Shown: positions 56,085 through 64,000 of the stretch, in pieces | How positions within the stretch are numbered: the first letter of the stretch is position 1 | Layout: every line of letters begins with the position of its first letter | Assembly: GCF_900115285.1 (NCBI RefSeq) | Contig: NZ_FOYW01000001.1 | Location: 888,655 to 952,654 of the forward strand | Direction of reading: 5' to 3' | DNA from: Marinobacter daqiaonensis | Lineage (GTDB): Bacteria > Pseudomonadota > Gammaproteobacteria > Pseudomonadales > Oleiphilaceae | DNA: 64,000 nt | Translations under genes and position numbers: made by a program | The notes under the pieces: model-generated | The model's database searches: none | Seen by the model: the letters and a program-made list of their open reading frames with translations, nothing else | Told to the model about the DNA's origin: nothing

Positions 56085-57050
56085 ATGACCAGCAAACTTG
56101 ATCAATTGAAGACCATGACCACTGTCGTGGCTGACACGGGCGATCTGGATGCCATCAGTGAGTGGCGCCCGGAGGATGCCACAACCAACCCCTCGCTTCT
56201 GCTGAAGGCCGCAGCCTCCGACAGCTACCGTCCGATGATTGATGCGGCGGTCCGGTATGCGGAAAACCAGGGTGGCAGCAACCAGGAGCAACTGAGCTGG
56301 GCAACCGACACCCTCGCGGTACTGGCTGGCAAGCAGATTCTCGACCTGATTCCCGGGGTGGTTTCCACCGAAGTGGATGCCCGCCTGTCCTTCGACACCC
56401 AAGCCACCGTCGACAAGGCGCGGCGCCTGATCGACCTGTACCGGCAGCAGGGCGTGGACACCAGCCGCGTGCTGATCAAGATCGCCTCCACCTGGGAAGG
56501 CATCCGGGCGGCCGAGCAGCTGGAAAAGGAGGGCATACGGTGCAACCTGACCCTTCTGTTCTCGTTCATCCAGGCCGCGGCCTGCGCCGAAGCCGGGGCC
56601 TACCTGATTTCGCCGTTTGTGGGCCGGATTCTTGACTGGCACCTGTCTAACAGCGGCCGCGAATCGTACCTGCCCCAGGAGGATCCCGGCGTTCTCTCCG
56701 TCAGCCGCATTTACAATTTCTATAAGACCCATAACTACGACACGGTGGTGATGGGAGCCAGTTTCCGTAACATTGGAGAAATAGAGCAGCTCGCCGGCTG
56801 TGACCGCCTGACCATCAGCCCGGCCCTGTTGCAGGCGCTGAAAAACGACGACGGTGCCCTGCCCCGTCGGCTGTCGCCGGAACAGGCGTCAAGCCCGGAG
56901 CAGAAACTGTCGATCGACGAGGGTCTGTTCCGCTGGGAGTCCAATGAGGACGCCATGGCCACTGAAAAGCTGGCGGAGGGTATACGCCGCTTTGCGGCGG
57001 ATCAGGTGGAACTCGAGAAACGCGTCGGCCAGCTGGCAAAAGCAGCCTGA
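56085..57050 (+). CDS. tal: Transaldolase
   Basis: Pentose phosphate pathway enzyme that moves a dihydroxyacetone unit between sugar phosphates, 321 residues. The Schiff-base lysine is K132 in [10 protein letters not shown] and the catalytic D17 is in VVADTGDLD, the same numbering as E. coli TalB. The ATG at 56085 gives [20 protein letters not shown]; the longer frame from 55989 has no family match. It lies 43 bases before a TerB-like gene in the same direction. Confidence 0.96.
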   Translation: MTSKLDQLKTMTTVVADTGDLDAISEWRPEDATTNPSLLLKAAASDSYRPMIDAAVRYAENQGGSNQEQLSWATDTLAVLAGKQILDLIPGVVSTEVDARLSFDTQATVDKARRLIDLYRQQGVDTSRVLIKIASTWEGIRAAEQLEKEGIRCNLTLLFSFIQAAACAEAGAYLISPFVGRILDWHLSNSGRESYLPQEDPGVLSVSRIYNFYKTHNYDTVVMGASFRNIGEIEQLAGCDRLTISPALLQALKNDDGALPRRLSPEQASSPEQKLSIDEGLFRWESNEDAMATEKLAEGIRRFAADQVELEKRVGQLAKAA

Positions 57051-57093
57051 GCAGGGCCCGCCCCCACCCCCACTACCCGGAGGATGTACGCAG

Positions 57094-57549
57094 ATGATCA
57101 AGAGCCTCCGCCAGCTGTTGTTTCCGGATACCGGAACTGCCGGTGGCAGCGCCGACCCGGATTCCCACCAACTGGCCGTTGCGGCAACCGCCCTGATGGT
57201 CCAGCTTGCCCGGGTCGACAATAACGAAGACGACCGTGAGCTGGAAACCATCATCAATTGCGCGGTACGGGTTCATGAAGTTACCGAGGATGAAGCCCGG
57301 GCCATACTTGAGGATGGCCTGGCCCACGCCGACGACTCAACGTCTCTGTACGAGTTCACCGGCGTGCTGAACGAACAGCTGAGCCAGCCCTCGAAACAGA
57401 AGGTGCTCGAGAGCATATGGCGAGTGGCCCTGGCGGACGACCGTATCGACAAGTACGAGGAACACCTGATTCGTCGCATGGCGGACCTGCTGCACCTCAA
57501 CCACCGGGAATATATGCAGGCCCGACACCAGGCCGAACAGGCTCGCTGA
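57094..57549 (+). CDS. TerB-like (tellurite resistance family) protein
   Basis: Small acidic helical protein of 151 residues. The motifs AATALMVQLARVDNNEDDRELETI, ILEDGLAHADDSTSLYEFTGVL and ALADDRIDKYEEHLIRRMADLLHL match the TerB/DUF533 helical family, whose members bind metal or act in stress, but the role here is not known. The start is the ATG at 57094, about 11 bases from a GGAGG. It lies between tal and the DAHP synthase, all in one direction and closely spaced, so they may be an operon; the names do not suggest a common pathway. Confidence 0.8.
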   Translation: MIKSLRQLLFPDTGTAGGSADPDSHQLAVAATALMVQLARVDNNEDDRELETIINCAVRVHEVTEDEARAILEDGLAHADDSTSLYEFTGVLNEQLSQPSKQKVLESIWRVALADDRIDKYEEHLIRRMADLLHLNHREYMQARHQAEQAR

Positions 57550-57586
57550 GCCGTCTTTCAGCAGACATTCATGCCAGGAGAAACCC

Positions 57587-58714
57587 ATGCTTGCCATTCT
57601 TCATCCGGACACGCCGCTGGACAGCGACAGCTATCGGCAGACCCTGCAGTTTCTCGAAAACCTGCCGGGAGTTTCCCTCAAACTTCATGAAGTGGAAGGG
57701 GCAACCCAGCGGCTGACGGAAATCTACCTGATCGGTGATACCAAATCCCTCGATCAGGCGGATATCGAGGCCCTGCCGGCTGTAGAGCGAGTGATACGGA
57801 TTTCCGATGACTACCGCATCCTGGGACGGCACCGGGACGATCAGCGGCAGTCGGGATTCACCTATAATGGCGTGGAGTTCAGTCAGAACAATCTCAACGT
57901 GTTTGCGGGTCTTTGCGCGGTGGATACACCCGAGCACGTCGAGATAATGATGCGCACCCTGCAGGAACACGGACAGCAGTGCACTCGCATGGGCGCCTAC
58001 AAGCCCCGCACCAACCCCTATTCGTTCCAGGGCCATGGCAGGAACTGTCTGCCCTGGGTTTTCGAGACCGCGGGCAAGCACGACATCCGGGTGGTAGCCA
58101 TGGAAATCACCCACGAGAGCCATATCGAGGAGATCCACGAGTGCCTTGAAAAGCTCGGGCGACCCACGGGGGTCATGCTTCAGGTAGGAACCCGAAACAC
58201 CCAGAACTTCGAACTTCTGAAAGCCATCGGACGCCAGAAAACCTATCCGGTGCTGCTCAAACGGGGTTTTGGCATCACCCTGAACGAGTCCCTGAATGCT
58301 GCCGAGTACCTTGCCAGCGAAGGTAACGCCAACGTCGTATTCTGCCTGCGCGGCATGAAGTCGGACGCCGGCCACCCCCATCGCAACATGGTGGATTTTG
58401 CCCATGTGCCCACCGTCAAGCGGCTGACCCGAATGCCGGTGTGTGTCGATCCGTCCCACTCGGTGGGGAGCCGGGACAAGGCGCCGGATGGCATTCCCGA
58501 TGTCATGCACGCCACTGCCCAGGGGGTGATTGCCGGAGCCAACATGGTGCTGGTGGACTTCCACCCCAAGCCGGAAAAAGCCCTTGTGGACGGCCCCCAG
58601 GCCCTGCTGATGGATGAGCTGCCGGCCTACCTTGAAGACATACGCCTGTGCCACCAACTCTGGAAGAACAGGCAGGCACTGTATAGCCGCAAGGGAGAGT
58701 CAACGCCGACATGA
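57587..58714 (+). CDS. Divergent class I-beta DAHP synthase-like protein
   Basis: Class I-beta 3-deoxy-7-phosphoheptulonate synthase-like protein of 375 residues. An N-terminal ferredoxin-like domain of about 75 residues (as in the Thermotoga enzyme, where it is regulatory) is followed by the barrel. Conserved pieces are FAGLCAVD (the metal cysteine), MGAYKPRTNPYSFQG, GTRNTQNFELL, PVLLKRGFG and VDPSHSVGSRD. Against the canonical enzyme, AGPC is AGLC, CERG is CLRG and EVHPEPE is DFHPKPE, so some active-site residues have changed. It may be a true but divergent shikimate enzyme or a related aldolase. Start is the ATG at 57587. It overlaps the GDPD gene by four bases. Confidence 0.8.
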   Translation: MLAILHPDTPLDSDSYRQTLQFLENLPGVSLKLHEVEGATQRLTEIYLIGDTKSLDQADIEALPAVERVIRISDDYRILGRHRDDQRQSGFTYNGVEFSQNNLNVFAGLCAVDTPEHVEIMMRTLQEHGQQCTRMGAYKPRTNPYSFQGHGRNCLPWVFETAGKHDIRVVAMEITHESHIEEIHECLEKLGRPTGVMLQVGTRNTQNFELLKAIGRQKTYPVLLKRGFGITLNESLNAAEYLASEGNANVVFCLRGMKSDAGHPHRNMVDFAHVPTVKRLTRMPVCVDPSHSVGSRDKAPDGIPDVMHATAQGVIAGANMVLVDFHPKPEKALVDGPQALLMDELPAYLEDIRLCHQLWKNRQALYSRKGESTPT

Positions 58715-59484
58715 TCATCTATGGTCATCGGGGAGCCCGAGGTGAGGCTCCGGAAAATACCCTGGCCGGATTTGAGATGGCGTACCGTCATGGCATCCGC
58801 CACTTTGAGCTGGATGTTCTGCTGTCCGCAGACGGCGTTCCTGTGGTGATTCACGATCTGACAGTGGAGCGGACCACCGGCAGGGAAGGTAAGGTTGCAA
58901 GCCTGACCGCGACTGACCTGGGCCGGCTCGACGCCCGTCACAACACCACGCCCTGGCCGCGTCCGGTCGGTGTACCCTCACTGGAGGATGTCCTCAGGGC
59001 CTGCCCCGAGGTCAGCCACTATCAGTTCGAGGTGAAATCCGATGCCCGTGGCCGGCTTAATATTCTGTGTAACCGGCTCACGGAGCTGATCCAGCGCCAC
59101 CGGATGTTCGAGTCCGTCGCCGTGACCTCGTCCGATACCTGGTTTCTGCAGGAGATCAAACGCCGTAACAGGAAGATCCGTACCGGATTCGTGGCGGGAC
59201 GTCGCTTTCCAAGGCCGGTCACCACTGCCAGGCGGCTTGACTGCAGCTACCTGATTCCGAGCTGGCGAATCTGCAGCGCGGAGATGGTCCAGCAGGCCCA
59301 CCGCCACGACATGCATGTCTCAGTCTGGACGGTCAATCGCATCCACGACATGCTGGAGATGGAAAAGATCGGTGTGGACAGCATTATCACGGACTTCCCC
59401 ACCAGCACCCGGATTTACTTCGATAACCGGACATCAACCCAGGAGAGGCTCACCTACCAGTCGGTCAAATCGGCAATGGGGTGA
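58711..59484 (+). CDS. Glycerophosphodiester phosphodiesterase
   Basis: GDPD-domain hydrolase of 257 residues that cleaves glycerophosphodiesters to glycerol-3-phosphate and an alcohol. Conserved metal and catalytic motifs are HRGARGEAPENT, HFELDVLLSADGVPVVIHD and HVSVWTVN. No signal peptide is seen, so it is likely cytoplasmic. Start is the ATG at 58711, which overlaps the stop of the DAHP synthase-like gene by four bases (ATGA). It is convergent with sthA, 28 bases apart. Confidence 0.93.
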   Translation: MIIYGHRGARGEAPENTLAGFEMAYRHGIRHFELDVLLSADGVPVVIHDLTVERTTGREGKVASLTATDLGRLDARHNTTPWPRPVGVPSLEDVLRACPEVSHYQFEVKSDARGRLNILCNRLTELIQRHRMFESVAVTSSDTWFLQEIKRRNRKIRTGFVAGRRFPRPVTTARRLDCSYLIPSWRICSAEMVQQAHRHDMHVSVWTVNRIHDMLEMEKIGVDSIITDFPTSTRIYFDNRTSTQERLTYQSVKSAMG

Positions 59485-59512
59485 CGCCCTCCATGGCGAC
59501 AGCAACGGAGAA

Positions 59513-60904
59513 TCAGAAGATCCGGTTCAGGCCATTAAGGGCCGCTACCCGGTAGGCTTCCGCCATGGTGGGGTAATTGAAGGTGGTATTGATGAAGTAA
59601 TTGAGGGAATTCGCCTCACCCTTCTGGTTCATGATCGCCTGACCGATATGTACAATCTCGGCGGCCTGGTCCCCGAAACAGTGGATCCCCAGGATTTCGC
59701 GGGTCTCCCGGTGGAACAGGATTTTAAGCATGCCCACTTTCTCTCCGGTAATCTGGGCCCGGGCCAGATCCTTGAAGAAGGCCTGCCCCACCTCATAGGG
59801 TACCTTCTGTTCGGTAAGCTCCCTCTCCGTGGGCCCCACTGAACTGATTTCCGGGATGGTATAGATACCCGTGGGCACGTCGGAAACGTAGCGGAAATAC
59901 TCATCGGCCACGATATCCGACGACACCGAACGGCCCTGATCATAGGCCGCACTGGCAAGGCTGGGCCAGCCGATGACGTCGCCCGCTGCATAGATGTGGG
60001 GCACCTCGGTACGGTAGTGCCTGTCCACCTGGAGCTGGCCACGGCTGTTGGGTTCCAGCCCGATGTTCTCGAGGCCCAGCTTGTCAGTGTTACCCGCACG
60101 CCCGTTGCACCAGAGAAAGGCATCGGCCCGGATCTTCTTGCCGGACTTCAGGGACAGCACCACGCCATGGTCGTCACCGTCGACGGATTCGTATTCCTCG
60201 TTGTGACGGACCAGAACCCCGTTGTTGCGCAGGTGGTAGCTCAGGGCATCGGAAATCTCATCATCCAGGAACGACAGCAGGCGGCTGCCGGGATTGATCA
60301 GATCAACCTTGACGCCAAGTCCGGCGAAGATCGAGGCATACTCGGAGCCGATCACGCCGGCACCATAGATGATCAGCGTGCGGGGCGTGTGAGAAAGGTT
60401 GAGAATCGTGTCGCTGTTGTATATCCGGCGATGACGGAAATTGATATCCGGCGGCATGTAGGGCCGGGACCCGGTAGCGACAATTGCCTGCTTGAAGTTG
60501 AGGATCTCGGACGTCTTGTTGCCTCGTATTTCAATCCGGTTGCTGTCTACAAAAAACGCGCGACCGTTGATCAGATCCACTCGGTTACGGGAATAGAACT
60601 GGGTGCGAAGCTTGACCTGCTTGCCGATTACGTCGCGGGCGTTCTGGAGAACCCGCGGAAAGGAGAACCAGCGGGGCTCACCGATATCCCGGAACATTTC
60701 ATTGGTGTTGAAAGTGATGATCTGCTTGACGGAATGCCGGAGCGCTTTCGAGGGAATCGTGCCCCAGTGGGTACAGTTTCCGCCCACGGTGGGCTTGTCT
60801 TCAATGATTGCAACGCGCTTGCCATGCTTGGTGGCATTCATGGCCGCGCCTTCGCCGGCCGGACCCGCGCCAATCACCACGACGTCATAGTGTTGCTCTG
60901 CCAT
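59513..60904 (-). CDS. sthA: Soluble pyridine nucleotide transhydrogenase
   Basis: FAD enzyme that moves hydride between NADPH and NAD+, 463 residues. The FAD motif is [19 protein letters not shown]. The region [17 protein letters not shown] has one cysteine only, the mark of SthA rather than the disulfide reductases. The NAD domain follows ([21 protein letters not shown]) and a dimerisation domain ends [15 protein letters not shown] chose the ATG at 60904 ([10 protein letters not shown]) with AAGGAG eleven bases upstream; a GTG 12 bases earlier overlaps that ribosome site. It lies downstream of the nqr cluster as in Vibrio-type genomes. Confidence 0.95.
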   Translation of the reverse strand: MAEQHYDVVVIGAGPAGEGAAMNATKHGKRVAIIEDKPTVGGNCTHWGTIPSKALRHSVKQIITFNTNEMFRDIGEPRWFSFPRVLQNARDVIGKQVKLRTQFYSRNRVDLINGRAFFVDSNRIEIRGNKTSEILNFKQAIVATGSRPYMPPDINFRHRRIYNSDTILNLSHTPRTLIIYGAGVIGSEYASIFAGLGVKVDLINPGSRLLSFLDDEISDALSYHLRNNGVLVRHNEEYESVDGDDHGVVLSLKSGKKIRADAFLWCNGRAGNTDKLGLENIGLEPNSRGQLQVDRHYRTEVPHIYAAGDVIGWPSLASAAYDQGRSVSSDIVADEYFRYVSDVPTGIYTIPEISSVGPTERELTEQKVPYEVGQAFFKDLARAQITGEKVGMLKILFHRETREILGIHCFGDQAAEIVHIGQAIMNQKGEANSLNYFINTTFNYPTMAEAYRVAALNGLNRIF

Positions 60905-61013
60905 CAGGACTGTCACTCCTTATCGCGTGGTCAAATAAACCTTGAGTGACTGCCCTGGCGGGCAGCCACGAGAAATTGTCTGGTGTCCCGGGCCAGAGTT
61001 GATGGCGGGCCAA

Positions 61014-61259
61014 TCAGTGCCTGGAGTCGTCCGCCATGGCGTTGTAGCCGAGATCGCCGGAACTGGCCTTTTCGGACGGCCGCTCGCTTTCCTCGCACTT
61101 GGTGGTGTCGCCACCGCAGATTTCACAGGGGCCGGTAATGCCGGCTGCCCCAAGTCCGCCACAGGTGCCGGTGATGGGCTTGCGGCCGAAAATCACGCCG
61201 ACCGACATGGCCGCCACCAGGGCGCCTACAATCAGCAGAACCAGTAAGAAAGTACCCAT
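61014..61259 (-). CDS. nqrM: Na+-NQR maturation factor NqrM
   Basis: Small membrane protein of 81 residues of the DUF539 family needed for Na+-NQR assembly, probably to deliver iron to the cysteine site between NqrD and NqrE. One transmembrane helix (LLVLLIVGALVAAMSVGVIFG) is followed by the cysteine motif TCGGLGAAGITGPCEICGGD and a fourth cysteine (KCEE). The gene lies 12 bases downstream of apbE. The arrangement nqrE-nqrF-apbE-nqrM is conserved. Confidence 0.96.
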   Translation of the reverse strand: MGTFLLVLLIVGALVAAMSVGVIFGRKPITGTCGGLGAAGITGPCEICGGDTTKCEESERPSEKASSGDLGYNAMADDSRH

Positions 61260-61271
61260 ATCAACCTCCGG

Positions 61272-62321
61272 CTATTCGATGAGGTAGGTTGCGAAAGCGG
61301 GCGTATGGTAGGTCCTGAAACCCTCTCCCTCCCGCACAATAAAGTAGGCTGCAAGATTTTCCTGCAGCGCCAGGCGGTTCGCCGCCTCGTAACCCAGTAC
61401 ATTGAGCGCGGTCGCCCAGGCATCAGCCATCATGGTTGAATCCATGATCACCGTGACGGAAGCCAGCCGGTGATCGACCGGACGACCGCTCTGAGGGTCT
61501 ATGGTATGGGAAAACCGCTGCCCTTCCGATTCGTAATAGTTCCGATAGTCTCCGGACGTGGCCATGGCATGGTTGTCCATGGCAATCACCCGGTTCACCT
61601 GACGCTGACGCTCCACCGGCTGCTCTACAGCCAGACGCCAGGCACTGCCATCAGGCTTGCGCCCGTGCACACGGACCTCGCCGCCAATCTCCACCAGGTA
61701 CCGATCCACCCCCTGGCCCTCCAGATACCGGGCAACCGCGTCCACACCGTAACCCTTGGCAATACCGGAGAGGTCCAGGTACTGGACCCGCGTCGTCCGG
61801 ATCGCCTGCCGCTCGGGATCCAGCTCCAGGAAACGGTACCCGACCGTTGCCAGCCGCTGCGACAACAACTCATCCGGGGGAATCTTCTCCGGCCTCCCCT
61901 CGGGCCCGAAACCCCACAGGTTCACCACCGGTCCGATGGTAATGTCGAAGGCCCCACCAGATCGTTCCGAGACATCCTGGGCGGCCGACAGCACCTCAAA
62001 CAACTCGGGAGATACCTCGACCCAGCCACTCTGGTCCTCAAGACGGTTGAACCGGCTGAGTTCCGAATCCTCGCGCCAGGTGGACATGGCGGCGTCCACG
62101 GACTCCAGGGTCTCCTCGATACCTTGAGCAAGATGATCAAGGGTATCCCTGTCTTCGGTCAATACGACGTTAATATGGTACTGGGTACCGAAGACGCCCC
62201 CGGATATCTCCCAGATGTTTTCGTCGGGCTCAAAAGAACAACCCGCCAGGGCGGCCATGGCCAGCGCCAAAACAGCACTGACCATGATCACCCTGGCGGG
62301 TCGCAACAGGCGGGATGACAT
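61272..62321 (-). CDS. apbE: FAD:protein FMN transferase
   Basis: Attaches FMN covalently to threonines of NqrB and NqrC, 349 residues. It is a lipoprotein: the signal ends at LAGCSF with the cysteine that would be lipidated, so the enzyme is periplasmic. The flavin-binding motifs GGAFDITIGPVVNLWGFGP, DLSGIAKGYGVD and ATSGDYRNY are present, and the C-terminal DAWATALNVLG is conserved. It is nine bases downstream of nqrF, so it is cotranscribed. Confidence 0.95.
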   Translation of the reverse strand: MSSRLLRPARVIMVSAVLALAMAALAGCSFEPDENIWEISGGVFGTQYHINVVLTEDRDTLDHLAQGIEETLESVDAAMSTWREDSELSRFNRLEDQSGWVEVSPELFEVLSAAQDVSERSGGAFDITIGPVVNLWGFGPEGRPEKIPPDELLSQRLATVGYRFLELDPERQAIRTTRVQYLDLSGIAKGYGVDAVARYLEGQGVDRYLVEIGGEVRVHGRKPDGSAWRLAVEQPVERQRQVNRVIAMDNHAMATSGDYRNYYESEGQRFSHTIDPQSGRPVDHRLASVTVIMDSTMMADAWATALNVLGYEAANRLALQENLAAYFIVREGEGFRTYHTPAFATYLIE

Positions 62322-62330
62322 CAGAGTACC

Positions 62331-63557
62331 TTAACCCCCGAAGTCATCCAGCATGATGTTTTCGTCTTCCACACCCAGATCCTTCAGCATCTTGATGACG
62401 GATGCGTTCATGATGGGTGGTCCACACATGTAGAACTCACAGTCTTCAGGAGCCGGATGATCCTTCAGGTACTGATCATAGAGAACGTTGTGGATAAACC
62501 CGGTAGGGCCTTCCCAGTTATCCTCCGGCAGCGCGTCGGAAAGGGCCACGTGCCACTCGAAATTGTCGTTCTCCCGGGCCAGCATGTCGAAATCCTCCAC
62601 GTAGAACATCTCGCGGACGCTCCGGGCCCCGTACCAGAAGCTGATCTTGCGTTTCGAGTTCAGGCGCTTGAGCTGGTCGAAGATGTGGGAACGCATGGGC
62701 GCCATACCGGCGCCGCCGCCGATAAAGACCATTTCTGCCTCGGTCTTCTTGGCGAAGAACTCACCAAACGGCCCCATCACCGTCACCTTGTCGCCCGGCT
62801 TCAGGTTGAAGACGAAGGATGACATGATTCCGGGAGGATGATCGGTACCTGGAGGCGGCGTGGCGATCCGGATGTTGAACTTGAGAACGCCCTTCTCTTC
62901 CGGATAGTTGGCCATGGAATAGGCGCGAATGGTCTCTTCCTTGTTGATGGCCTTGTAACGCCAGATATCGTGCTTGTCCCAGTCTTCGTGGAACTCTTCC
63001 TCGATATCGAAGTCCTTGAAATCGATTTCGTAGGGAGGGCACTCCAGCTGGACATAGCCACCGGCACGGAAGTCCACTTCTTCGCCTTCCGGCAGCTTCA
63101 GTACGAGTTCCTTGATGAAGGTGGCCACGTTGTGGTTGGAAACCACCTCACACTCCCATTTCTTCACACCGAAGAACTCTTCAGGCACCTCGATCTTCAT
63201 GTCCTGCTTCACTGGAACCTGGCAGGACAGACGCCAGCCCTCTTTTTCTTCCCGGGGCGTGAAGTGGGTCTTCTCCGTGGGCAGCATGGCGCCACCGCCG
63301 TCGAACACCTTGCACTTGCACTGGGCGCAGGTACCGCCGCCGCCACAGGCGGAGGACAGGAAGATACCGCTGTTGGCCAGGGTACCCAACAGCTTGCCAC
63401 CGGCACTGGTTTTCACCGTATGCTCGGGGTCGTCATTGATCTCAATAGTCACATCACCGGTGCTTACCAGCTTGGTGCGGGCGGCAAGGATGATTGCCAC
63501 CAGCGCCAGTACGATAACGGTGAACATGACCACGCCAAGAATGATTTCTGTATTCAT
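62331..63557 (-). CDS. nqrF: Na+-translocating NADH:quinone reductase subunit F
   Basis: Entry subunit that takes electrons from NADH, 408 residues. An N-terminal membrane helix ([21 protein letters not shown]) is followed by a 2Fe-2S ferredoxin domain ([12 protein letters not shown] with a distal cysteine in LSCQVPV) and an FAD/NADH-binding domain ([22 protein letters not shown]). Start ATG at 63557. It is 37 bases downstream of nqrE and starts the apbE/nqrM half of the operon. Confidence 0.97.
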   Translation of the reverse strand: MNTEIILGVVMFTVIVLALVAIILAARTKLVSTGDVTIEINDDPEHTVKTSAGGKLLGTLANSGIFLSSACGGGGTCAQCKCKVFDGGGAMLPTEKTHFTPREEKEGWRLSCQVPVKQDMKIEVPEEFFGVKKWECEVVSNHNVATFIKELVLKLPEGEEVDFRAGGYVQLECPPYEIDFKDFDIEEEFHEDWDKHDIWRYKAINKEETIRAYSMANYPEEKGVLKFNIRIATPPPGTDHPPGIMSSFVFNLKPGDKVTVMGPFGEFFAKKTEAEMVFIGGGAGMAPMRSHIFDQLKRLNSKRKISFWYGARSVREMFYVEDFDMLARENDNFEWHVALSDALPEDNWEGPTGFIHNVLYDQYLKDHPAPEDCEFYMCGPPIMNASVIKMLKDLGVEDENIMLDDFGG

Positions 63558-63594
63558 GGTCTCGCCTTTTCGTTAAACCGAATCACCGGGTTGG

Positions 63595-64000
<406 letters not shown>

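Overview
This 64 kb window looks like the chromosome of a GC-rich marine gammaproteobacterium, most likely Marinobacter or a close relative. The reasons are gene content and order: a Na+-translocating NADH:quinone reductase cluster (nqrE-nqrF-apbE-nqrM) next to sthA, a divergent fpr/finR pair, AcnB, MiaE, and the yceD-rpmF-plsX-fabD-fabG-acpP block. This assignment is inference from family and context; no 16S rRNA gene is present. I see no prophage, insertion sequence, CRISPR array or toxin system, so the window is mostly core chromosome with a few unusual loci.

Layout. 1-6.9 kb: 5' part of malate synthase G (cut by the left edge), cysS, glnS, and a DNA-repair LigD that is split into three separate genes (phosphoesterase, ligase, polymerase). 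7.1-13.1 kb: ppiB-lpxH, a secreted protein of unknown function, a sulfotransferase, fpr and its divergent LysR regulator, and miaE. 13.2-22.4 kb: acnB, a short-chain dehydrogenase, and proline catabolism (putP, putA and an AraC-type regulator). 22.4-29.2 kb: tmk, mltG, pabC, acpP, fabG, fabD, plsX, rpmF, yceD, that is, fatty-acid and phospholipid synthesis with cell-envelope and folate genes; fabF and holB, which usually sit in this block, are absent. 29.3-37 kb: maf, sppA, a HAD phosphatase, rluC, a long leader and rne (RNase E). 37-50 kb: small conserved genes (YgfB-like, PHP ribonuclease, YciI, SH3/anchor, PilZ), rraA, ppsA and its regulator ppsR, an M16 metalloprotease, a membrane-anchored receiver-domain protein, and a two-domain QueD-like protein. 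50-60.9 kb: tRNA-Glu and tRNA-Ala, gltX, znuA, an AEC transporter, mscL, dusA, tal, a TerB-like protein, a divergent DAHP synthase, a GDPD phosphodiesterase, sthA. 61-64 kb: nqrM, apbE, nqrF and partial nqrE.

How the genes connect: malate synthase, aconitase, PEP synthase with its bifunctional regulator, and transaldolase fit growth on acetate, fatty acids or hydrocarbons with gluconeogenesis. PutA/PutP feed proline into glutamate. Na+-NQR, its flavin transferase and its iron-delivery factor energise the membrane with sodium, which the Na+/proline symporter can use. Fpr with FinR and SthA balance NADPH.

The most unusual observations are a pair of intergenic elements (12.2-12.45 kb and 31.0-31.2 kb) built from helically phased CACGGAA units in inverted, and in one case nested, arms; the three-gene LigD; and the QueD-like protein whose two half-domains each carry only part of the catalytic site.
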